The notes beneath the pieces are model-generated. The model was not told the DNA's origin. It worked only from the letters and a program-made list of their open reading frames with translations, and did not search any database. Positions 1 to 5,300 of a stretch of DNA of 8,331 bases are shown one piece after another; position 1 is the stretch's first letter; every line of letters begins with the position of its first letter. Source of the stretch: an uncultured Eubacteriales bacterium (GTDB lineage Bacteria > Bacillota > Clostridia > Peptostreptococcales > Anaerovoracaceae); assembly GCA_902793875.1 (NCBI GenBank), contig CADBFL010000068.1, positions 1 to 8,331 of the forward strand. Reading direction: 5' to 3'. The position numbers and the translations under genes were made by a program.

Positions 1-1071
1 GCAATCCAGGTCCAGGAGAGAACAGAAGAGACCGATGCACAGTGCCTCGCTGCCAAGGAAGCTTGGGATGCACTGACAGACGCTCAGAAGGAACTTGTTG
101 AAGAGGGCGACTACTTCGCACTTGACACAGGCGATGCTTCTCTGGACGATCCCCTCAACCAGGACGAGATCGGCGAGAATGAGCTGCTGGTGGTGAGCTT
201 CGGAACGTCCTTCAATGACAGCCGCGCCGAGGACATCGGCGGAGTCGAGAAGGCCCTTCAGGAAAGCAATCCTGACTGGTCTGTGAGAAGGGCTTTCACA
301 GCTCAGATCATCATCAATCATATCTACGCCCGCGACGGCGAAAAGATCGATAATGTAGACCAGGCCCTTCAGAGAGCTGTCGACAACGGAGTAAAGAATC
401 TCGTGGTACAGCCGACCCACCTGATGCACGGCGCCGAGTACGATGAGCTTGTCGAAACACTCGACAAATACAAGGATAAATTCGATTCCGTAAAGGTCGC
501 TGAGCCTCTGCTCGGGACCGTAGGAGAGGAGGCCACTGTAGTCAACGCAGACAAGGAGGCGACCGCGAAGGCGGTAGTTGCCGAAGCTGTGGCAAAAAGC
601 GACTACGATTCGCTCGAAGCTGCCGACGCCGACGGTACCGCGATCGTGCTTCTCGGACACGGCACTTCCCACCAGGCGGCTGTGACATATGACCAGATGC
701 AGGAGCAGATGAAGCAGCTCGGATATAAGAACGTATTCATCGGAACAGTCGAAGGCAAACCTGAAGACACCGCTTTCCCTGCAGTAAAAAAGGCTGTTGA
801 GGACGCGGGATATACAAAAGTCATACTGAGACCTCTGATGGTCGTTGCCGGAGATCACGCCAACAATGACATGGCGGGCGATGAGGAAGGCACATGGTAC
901 TACGGATTCGTCAACGGAGGAGAGTTCGAAGTCGAAGGCTCTGACAAGGCGGTCGATACAGGCAAGGGATTCGGAGCTGACAACGTGAAGTGCCAGATCG
1001 AGGGACTCGGAAGGATAACGGATATCCAGAAGATATATGCGGCTCACACTGCCGATGCCATGAACGAATAA
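1..1071 (+). CDS. cbiK: CbiK-type sirohydrochlorin cobaltochelatase, 5' partial, probably exported
   Basis: The frame is open from base 1, so the start codon lies upstream; 356 residues are visible. From codon 61 it matches the class II chelatase CbiK, which inserts Co2+ into sirohydrochlorin in anaerobic cobalamin synthesis: the core opens with LLVVSFGTSFNDSR, has LLGHGTSH (His at codon 220, bases 658-660) and ends with PLMVVAGDHANNDMAGDEEG (His at codon 286, bases 856-858). These correspond to the two metal-binding histidines of the family. A GTG at 190 could be taken as a start, but it falls inside the first core strand, so it is rejected. Cytosolic CbiK normally begins close to this strand, yet here at least 60 residues precede it. 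They include an acidic helical stretch, AKEAWDALTDAQKELV, of a kind common in Gram-positive surface proteins. An exported form, like the periplasmic CbiK of Desulfovibrio, is therefore likely, but the signal peptide is outside the window. Isoleucine codons are mostly ATC, unlike the cob genes downstream. The next gene starts after a 51-bp gap without a terminator. Confidence 0.9.
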   Translation, partial: AIQVQERTEETDAQCLAAKEAWDALTDAQKELVEEGDYFALDTGDASLDDPLNQDEIGENELLVVSFGTSFNDSRAEDIGGVEKALQESNPDWSVRRAFTAQIIINHIYARDGEKIDNVDQALQRAVDNGVKNLVVQPTHLMHGAEYDELVETLDKYKDKFDSVKVAEPLLGTVGEEATVVNADKEATAKAVVAEAVAKSDYDSLEAADADGTAIVLLGHGTSHQAAVTYDQMQEQMKQLGYKNVFIGTVEGKPEDTAFPAVKKAVEDAGYTKVILRPLMVVAGDHANNDMAGDEEGTWYYGFVNGGEFEVEGSDKAVDTGKGFGADNVKCQIEGLGRITDIQKIYAAHTADAMNE

Positions 1072-1111
1072 GCTGATGCAAAATAAAAGCGATCAAATCA
1101 GGAACAAAATC

Positions 1112-1117
1112 AGGAAA
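1112..1117 (+). promoter_or_regulatory. Ribosome binding site of the bi-modular lipoprotein gene
   Basis: AGGAAA lies 5 nt before the ATG at 1123. A near-copy of the same segment (AAATCAGGA) occurs 12 bp upstream. No hairpin or terminator is seen between the cbiK stop and this site, so the gene is probably co-transcribed with cbiK. Confidence 0.6.
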
Positions 1118-1122
1118 GTAAT

Positions 1123-1977
1123 ATGAAAAGATCAAATAAAATATTGCTTCTTCTCACGCTGGCTGTACTCATCGTAATGACGGCTGCCTGCGGGAGCAAA
1201 AAAGAGACGGCCGAGCCGACACCTGACCCGGGCATCGCCGACGGGACATACATCGCGACGTTCACAACGGACAATCCGATGTTCCACGTCAATGAGGCGT
1301 ATGAAGATAAAGGCGTTCTCACCGTAAAGGACGGAAAGATGACGATACACGTCAGCCTGCAGTCCAAAAGGATAGTGAATCTTTATCCGGGCACGGCGGA
1401 GGATGCTCAGAAAGACGGAGCCGAGCTGCTCGAACCGACCACAGACAAGGTCACTTACAGCGACGGACTTGAAGAAGAGGTCTATGGCTTCGATGTGCCT
1501 GTGCCGGCTCTTGATGAGGAATTCGACCTCGCGCTGCTCGGGACCAAGGGCAAATGGTATGACCATAAAGTCACTGTGTCCGACCCGGTGGAGGGCGATG
1601 ACATAAACGCGGTCATCGGTGAGGGATCCGGCAAAGAGGCAGTTGCGCCAAAGGAACTCGAACTCGCGGGAGGTGAGCATACCGCTGAAGTGACGCTCGA
1701 GGGCGGCAGCGGGAAAGCGACGGTCGACAGTCCCGCGGTGATACGCATGAACGGGGACGAATGCATCGCGGTGATCACATGGAGCAGCCCTCATTACGAC
1801 TACATGATCGTGGACGGACAGAGGTACGAGCCTGTGAATACGGAAGGCAACTCGGTATTCGAGATCCCGGTCCCGTACTTCGACAGCCCGATCGATGTGA
1901 TCGCCGACACCACGGCGATGAGCGAACCTCATGAGATCGAATACAAGCTTACGTTCGATTCCGCTACAGTAAAATAA
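1123..1977 (+). CDS. Lipoprotein with two related beta-rich modules (possible tetrapyrrole- or cobalt-binding)
   Basis: This 284-residue protein begins with a lipoprotein signal peptide: basic MKRSNK, a hydrophobic core, then TAAC with Cys23 as the probable lipidated residue. The -3 position is Thr rather than the usual Leu. After a short linker two modules follow, about residues 38-155 and 180-284. They look like a tandem duplication: VPVPALDEEFDL (from 125) pairs with IPVPYFDSPIDV (from 248), and His148 (YDHKVTV) pairs with His270 (PHEIEYKLTF), both 122-123 residues apart. The second module also has WSSPHYDY at 220-227, rich in aromatic and His residues. The alternating beta pattern with a YKLTFD-like end recalls NEAT or similar immunoglobulin-like ligand-binding domains, but I cannot assign a family with certainty. 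It lies between a chelatase and a corrinoid-type ABC importer, so a surface ligand-capture role is plausible. The start is supported by an AGGAAA ribosome site. The reading frame stays open for 31 codons after the stop. Confidence 0.8.
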   Translation: MKRSNKILLLLTLAVLIVMTAACGSKKETAEPTPDPGIADGTYIATFTTDNPMFHVNEAYEDKGVLTVKDGKMTIHVSLQSKRIVNLYPGTAEDAQKDGAELLEPTTDKVTYSDGLEEEVYGFDVPVPALDEEFDLALLGTKGKWYDHKVTVSDPVEGDDINAVIGEGSGKEAVAPKELELAGGEHTAEVTLEGGSGKATVDSPAVIRMNGDECIAVITWSSPHYDYMIVDGQRYEPVNTEGNSVFEIPVPYFDSPIDVIADTTAMSEPHEIEYKLTFDSATVK

Positions 1978-1978
1978 G

Positions 1979-2041
1979 AGAACCGACCGGCAAACCGGGA
2001 AAACCGACCGGCAAACCGGGAGAATCGACCGGCAAACAGAG
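1979..2041 (+). repeat. Three 21-bp tandem repeats after the lipoprotein stop codon
   Basis: Units occupy 1979-1999, 2000-2020 and 2021-2041 and share the core CGACCGGCAAAC. The repeat starts directly after the TAA at 1975-1977 and runs into the terminator stem. Each unit contains CCGG-CAAA-CCGG (degraded in the third), which could form a weak 4-bp hairpin. Read in the frame of the preceding gene the units encode ENRPANR three times, and all differences between copies are synonymous in that frame. Whether this is a former or conditional C-terminal tail or non-coding repeat DNA cannot be decided here. Confidence 0.9.
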
Positions 2042-2075
2042 CCTGCCTTCAGAGACAGGCTCTGAACTTTTAATT
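2037..2075 (+). terminator. Intrinsic terminator after the cbiK-lipoprotein unit
   Basis: CAGAGCCTG (2037-2045) pairs perfectly with CAGGCTCTG (2056-2064), giving a 9-bp GC-rich stem with a 10-nt loop. It is followed by a short T-rich tract, CTTTTAATT (2067-2075). The tract is interrupted by AA, so termination may be incomplete, but the stem is strong and well placed. It separates the first transcription unit from the ABC importer and cob operon. Confidence 0.8.
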
Positions 2076-2234
2076 AACAGGACAGATGTGTATCAGTTGC
2101 TGAAAAGACGCCGGCGATACACAAATTTGACTGCTGGCTGTCATTTTTTCAGGTTTTAAGCGTGCATTTGTGTATCGATCGACTGATTTGCGGAGTCCAT
2201 ACACAGATTTTTGCTGAATCATGTGTATGATCAG

Positions 2235-2246
2235 CCCGGATCCGGG
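2235..2246. repeat. 12-bp perfect palindrome inside the third dyad
   Basis: CCCGGATCCGGG is self-complementary and sits nearly centrally between the half-sites of the third dyad. As RNA it would give a nested hairpin (CCCG/CGGG around GATC) within the TGTGTAT/ATACACA stem, ending just upstream of the AAGGAG ribosome site. None of the other three dyads has an equivalent perfect palindrome. Confidence 0.6.
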
Positions 2247-2260
2247 AAATGATACACAAA

Positions 2261-2266
2261 AAGGAG
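2261..2266 (+). promoter_or_regulatory. Ribosome binding site that decides the start of the substrate-binding protein
   Basis: AAGGAG stands 7 nt before the ATG at 2274, ideal spacing. It is only 1 nt from the in-frame TTG at 2268, which is therefore unlikely to be the start. The in-frame ATG at 2310 has no comparable site in front of it. The site begins 2 nt after the third dyad ends, so occupancy or folding of that dyad could affect translation. Confidence 0.7.
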
Positions 2267-2273
2267 CTTGCGG

Positions 2274-3494
2274 ATGATGTTTTTAAGAAAATATTTGACG
2301 AAATTGTGTATGAAAAAAAGAAATCGCCCGGTCCATACACAGGCTGCATGTCTTATCATGCTGATCACGGCTCTCGCCATTGCCCTGGCGCTTTCAGGAT
2401 GCGGCAAAGGCGGCGAAGAGACCGGGAATGGCGCGTTCGACGACCATCATAAGGGTTCGATGGAGCTGAAGTACGCGGACCAGTTCAGCGTCGACTATTA
2501 TGACGACGGCGTAGCTGTGGTCAGAATAGAGGACGGACTCGACTATCTGGTTATCGACGGCTCAGGAGAGCTTCCGGACTGGCTGTCCGAAGAAGATATA
2601 AAGGACATGACGGTCATAAATGCGCCTGCGCAAAAGGTCTACAACGCAGCATCATCCGCGATGGATCTGATCGATGCTGCGGGAGCGATCGGTCAGGTAG
2701 CCATGACGAGCACTCAGGAGAGCGACTGGAGCATAGATAATATAAGAAAACTTGTAGGAGACGGTACCATACGCTATATCGGCAAATACCGCGCGCCTGA
2801 CTATGAAGCGCTCGTCGAAGAGGATGTGGATCTGGCGATCGAGTCCACCATGATCTACCACAATCCCCAGGTCAAGGAGGCGATAGAAGAGCTGGGCATA
2901 CCGGTACTGGTAGAACGTTCAAGCTACGAATCCGAACCTCTCGGCAGAGTGGAATGGATAAAGCTCTACGGACTGCTCTTCGGAAAGGAAGAAGAAGCGC
3001 AGACCTTCTTTGATGAGTCGGAGGCAAAGCTGAAGGCCATAGACACAGATGCAGTGAAGGACTCTCCTTCAGTGGCTTTCTTTTCGGTGAATTCGAACGG
3101 GTCGGTCGTCGTGAGAAAGCCGGGAGACTACGTCACGAAGATGATAGAGACGGCCGGAGGGACTTATGCGCTTGACGGCATAACAGATGACGAAGACAAT
3201 GCGCTTTCGACCATGAACATGCAGATGGAGGCGTTCTATGACAAAGCGGTCGATGCTGATATACTCATCTATAACAGCACGATCGAAGGCGGCCTCGGGA
3301 GCATAAGCGATCTGACGGCTCTTTCGGATGAGTTCAGTGACTTTGCCGCGGTGAAAAGCGGGAACGTCTGGTGTACGGACGCGAGCACCTTCCAGAAGAC
3401 GACCGGAGCGGCCGACATGATAGTGGAGATGAACAGGATATTCGCCGGTGCCGCTGATGACAGCGGCATGGAGTACTTCCATAAACTGAAATAA
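2274..3494 (+). CDS. ABC importer substrate-binding lipoprotein, BtuF/FhuD/FepB-like (probable corrinoid or metallo-tetrapyrrole)
   Basis: 406 residues from the ATG at 2274. A hydrophobic stretch ends in the canonical lipobox LSGC with Cys43 as the lipid anchor. The mature part resembles the helical-backbone class III binding proteins (Peripla_BP_2 family) for cobalamin, haem and siderophores: an N-terminal lobe, the segment around ESTMIYHNPQVKEAIEELGI linking to the lobe-bridging helix (GRVEWIKLYGLLFG), and a C-terminal lobe with IGKYRAPD-type and VKSGNVWCTD segments, the latter typical of this family's end. The immediately following permease and ATPase complete the importer, and downstream cobQ, cobT and cobU point to a corrinoid substrate, although haem or a cobalt chelate cannot be excluded. 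The n-region before the membrane segment is unusually long (about 25 residues). Starting at ATG 2310 would give a more typical MKKRNRP beginning and 394 residues, but that start lacks a ribosome site. The fourth TGTGTAT dyad encodes part of this n-region. Confidence 0.88.
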   Translation: MMFLRKYLTKLCMKKRNRPVHTQAACLIMLITALAIALALSGCGKGGEETGNGAFDDHHKGSMELKYADQFSVDYYDDGVAVVRIEDGLDYLVIDGSGELPDWLSEEDIKDMTVINAPAQKVYNAASSAMDLIDAAGAIGQVAMTSTQESDWSIDNIRKLVGDGTIRYIGKYRAPDYEALVEEDVDLAIESTMIYHNPQVKEAIEELGIPVLVERSSYESEPLGRVEWIKLYGLLFGKEEEAQTFFDESEAKLKAIDTDAVKDSPSVAFFSVNSNGSVVVRKPGDYVTKMIETAGGTYALDGITDDEDNALSTMNMQMEAFYDKAVDADILIYNSTIEGGLGSISDLTALSDEFSDFAAVKSGNVWCTDASTFQKTTGAADMIVEMNRIFAGAADDSGMEYFHKLK

Positions 3495-3500
3495 GCTGAA

Positions 3501-4502
3501 ATGAAAAAAAGAGTATGCATTACTTACATAATACTGGCGGCGCTGCTCATCGCGCTGGTGCTACTGAACATCCTTCTCGGAAGCTCGTCGCTTACGGCCG
3601 GGGAGGCTCTTCGCATACTCTTTACGCATGATACTGCCGGAAAGTTCGGCAGGATAGTATGGGACATCCGCATGCCGAGGATACTTGCCGCGCTCTTTCT
3701 CGGCGGAGCTCTTTCGGTGTCGGGCTTCCTGCTGCAGACCTTCTTCGCCAATCCTATAGCAGGACCGTACATTCTCGGGATCTCATCTGGATCAAAGCTC
3801 GTGGTCGCCTGTGCGATGGTTTTCGGCATGACTCACGGCATCATGCTCCACTCATTCACCATGATAATCTCGGCTTTCATCGGAGCTGTTGCTGTCACGG
3901 GAGCCATACTTCTGATCTCCGGAAAGGTGAGGAGCATGGCAGTGCTCATAGTCTGCGGAGTCATGGTCGGCTATATCTGCTCGGCGGTGACCGAGTTTCT
4001 CGTGACATTCGCCGATGATTCAAACATAGTGAATCTCCACAACTGGTCGATGGGAAGCTTCTCTGCAGTGAGCTGGGACAATGTCAGAGCCATCATCATC
4101 GTCGTGATGACAGCCGTGATACTTTCCTTCATGCTGTCCAAGCCGATGAGCGCCTTTCAGATGGGTGAGCAGTACGCAAAGAGCGTGGGGGTCGACATCA
4201 AAGCATTCAGAACATCACTGATAGTACTGTCGAGCGTGCTTTCGGCGACGGTCACGGCTTTTGCAGGCCCGATATCCTTTGTAGGCATCGCGGTGCCGCA
4301 TATCATAAGATCTGTGACGGCGACATCGAAGCCGATAGTCATGATACCCCAGTGCTTCCTCGGCGGCGCTGTGTTCTGCCTCTTCTGCGACCTGCTGGCA
4401 AGGAATCTCTTTGCTCCTACGGAGATAAGCATAAGCACCATGACGGCCGTATTCGGCGCGCCGGTAGTGATAGCCATGCTTATCGGAAGGAAGGCGAGGT
4501 GA
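3501..4502 (+). CDS. ABC importer permease, BtuC/FecCD family
   Basis: 333 residues, the usual size of this family, very hydrophobic and consistent with about ten membrane helices. The first helix is near residues 7-27. The family hallmark follows at 57-60 (RMPR), then LAALFLGGALSVSG and the NPIAGPYILGISSG loop in the first third. GPISFVGIAVPHIIR at 256-270 matches the cytoplasmic coupling region that contacts the ATPase. The protein would form the homodimeric channel that receives ligand from the upstream binding lipoprotein. It starts at ATG 3501, 6 bp after the preceding stop, with only a weak ribosome site (AAGCTGAA), so translation may depend on coupling. It ends 3 bp before the ATPase start. 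The family includes cobalamin, haem and siderophore permeases, and the sequence alone does not fix the substrate. Confidence 0.95.
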   Translation: MKKRVCITYIILAALLIALVLLNILLGSSSLTAGEALRILFTHDTAGKFGRIVWDIRMPRILAALFLGGALSVSGFLLQTFFANPIAGPYILGISSGSKLVVACAMVFGMTHGIMLHSFTMIISAFIGAVAVTGAILLISGKVRSMAVLIVCGVMVGYICSAVTEFLVTFADDSNIVNLHNWSMGSFSAVSWDNVRAIIIVVMTAVILSFMLSKPMSAFQMGEQYAKSVGVDIKAFRTSLIVLSSVLSATVTAFAGPISFVGIAVPHIIRSVTATSKPIVMIPQCFLGGAVFCLFCDLLARNLFAPTEISISTMTAVFGAPVVIAMLIGRKAR

Positions 4503-4505
4503 CGC

Positions 4506-5300
4506 ATGGACAGAAGCAGTGAGATCATCAGAACAGAGCATCTGGATTCCGGGTACGGTCGCAGGGTCGTAGTCGCGGATGCTGAGATATCCGTGAAACG
4601 GGGTGAGATACTCGTTCTCATCGGACCCAACGGAGCGGGAAAGTCCACGGTGCTCAGGACCATAGCCGGACAGCTGGAGGCCATCGCGGGTACGGTGTAC
4701 ATAGACGGAAGAGAGAGGTCTTCCCTTCAGGCGGCTGAGATCGCAAGGAAGCAGGCTTTGATGCTGACGGACAGAAAGCCGGCTGAGCGCATGACATGCG
4801 AGGAGGTCGTATCGCTCGGAAGATACCCGTATACAGGAAGGCTCGGGATCCTTTCGGAAGAGGATAAGCGCATAGTCAGAGACACGATGGAGCTCGTTCA
4901 CGTCGGCGGACTTGCCGGCAGGGAGTACGACGCGATAAGCGACGGGCAGAGACAGAGGGTCCTGCTTGCCAGAGCCATATGCCAGGAGCCGGAGATAATG
5001 ATACTCGACGAGCCCACGTCGTATCTCGACATACGTCACAAGCTCGAATTCATAGACCTGCTGAAGTCGCTGGTACGGGAAAGGAACATAGGAGTGATCA
5101 TGTCCATGCACGAGCTCGAGCTCGCGTACATCACGGCAGACGAGATCCTGTGCATAGACGCAGACGGCGGCATTTGCATGTCCGGAAAGCCGGACGAAGT
5201 ATTCAGCGACAGCAGGCTCAGCTCTCTTTACGGACTTGAAGAGGGAAGGCTGAGCGCACTTTACGCGGATTTTCTCGGAGGACTGGGATCGGATGGCTAA
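4506..5300 (+). CDS. ABC importer ATPase, BtuD/FecE/HmuV-like
   Basis: 264 residues, a single nucleotide-binding domain. Walker A is GPNGAGKST at 40-48, Walker B is IMILDEP at 164-170, the D-loop is SYLD at 172-175 and the switch histidine is His202 (SMHE). The signature motif is ISDGQ at 144-148 rather than LSGGQ, and the position usually held by the Q-loop glutamine reads LTDRK (87-91), with Asp89 in place of Gln. From memory, similar substitutions occur in a haem- and iron-type subfamily with MTxxELVxLGRYPYTG, and MTCEEVVSLGRYPYTG is present here at 96-111, so this looks like a subfamily trait rather than inactivation. The gene starts 3 bp after the permease stop with a GAGGTGA ribosome site overlapping that stop, and overlaps cobQ by 8 bp. 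It energises the importer encoded just upstream. Confidence 0.95.
   Translation: MDRSSEIIRTEHLDSGYGRRVVVADAEISVKRGEILVLIGPNGAGKSTVLRTIAGQLEAIAGTVYIDGRERSSLQAAEIARKQALMLTDRKPAERMTCEEVVSLGRYPYTGRLGILSEEDKRIVRDTMELVHVGGLAGREYDAISDGQRQRVLLARAICQEPEIMILDEPTSYLDIRHKLEFIDLLKSLVRERNIGVIMSMHELELAYITADEILCIDADGGICMSGKPDEVFSDSRLSSLYGLEEGRLSALYADFLGGLGSDG

Larger units (their letters stand above)
2087..2341 (+). repeat. Cluster of four 37-bp dyads, TGTGTATS-N21-SATACACA; candidate operator or structured leader
   Basis: Four units lie at 2087-2123, 2169-2205, 2222-2258 and 2305-2341. Each starts with TGTGTAT(C/G) and ends with the inverted copy (C/G)ATACACA, and the internal spacer is exactly 21 bp in all four although the spacer sequences differ. 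The gaps between units are 45, 16 and 46 bp, so the whole 255-bp array is almost mirror-symmetric about position 2214. I found no further TGTGTAT or ATACACA in the window. Constant spacing with variable content fits a protein that binds two half-sites about three helical turns apart, in the style of long-spacer dyads such as those of NikR, whose sites are however shorter. An RNA stem-loop role is an alternative. The fourth unit lies inside the next gene if that gene starts at 2274. The third overlaps a TATGAT at 2226-2231 that could be a -10 box, but no good -35 box is visible. Confidence 0.85.

Noticed and set aside
190..1071. GTG at 190 as the start of the chelatase
   Set aside because: The frame is open to base 1, and the GTG lies within the conserved first strand LLVVSFGTS, so the true start is upstream of the window.
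1345..1350. Further ATACAC or GTGTAT copies at 1345, 6478, 6583, 7466 and 7952
   Set aside because: They are isolated six-base matches inside coding regions, lack the full TGTGTAT/ATACACA half-site, and have no partner at the 29-bp offset.
1132..1932. Long open frames on the minus strand (for example 1132-1932, 4215-5306, 5218-6738, 6756-7646)
   Set aside because: Each lies opposite a gene with clear family motifs. Their translations show no recognisable domains and no ribosome sites; they are frame shadows in GC-rich DNA.
2127..2159. Promoter with -35 TTGACT at 2127-2132
   Set aside because: At 17 bp downstream the sequence is CAGGTT, not a -10 box. TTTTAA at 2154-2159 is a poor match and too far away.
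2268..2270. TTG at 2268 as the start of the substrate-binding protein
   Set aside because: It is only 1 nt from the AAGGAG site; ATG 2274 has proper spacing in the same frame.
2087..2341. CRISPR array
   Set aside because: The repeats are short half-sites in alternating orientation with unequal unit spacing. There are no uniform direct repeats and no cas genes.
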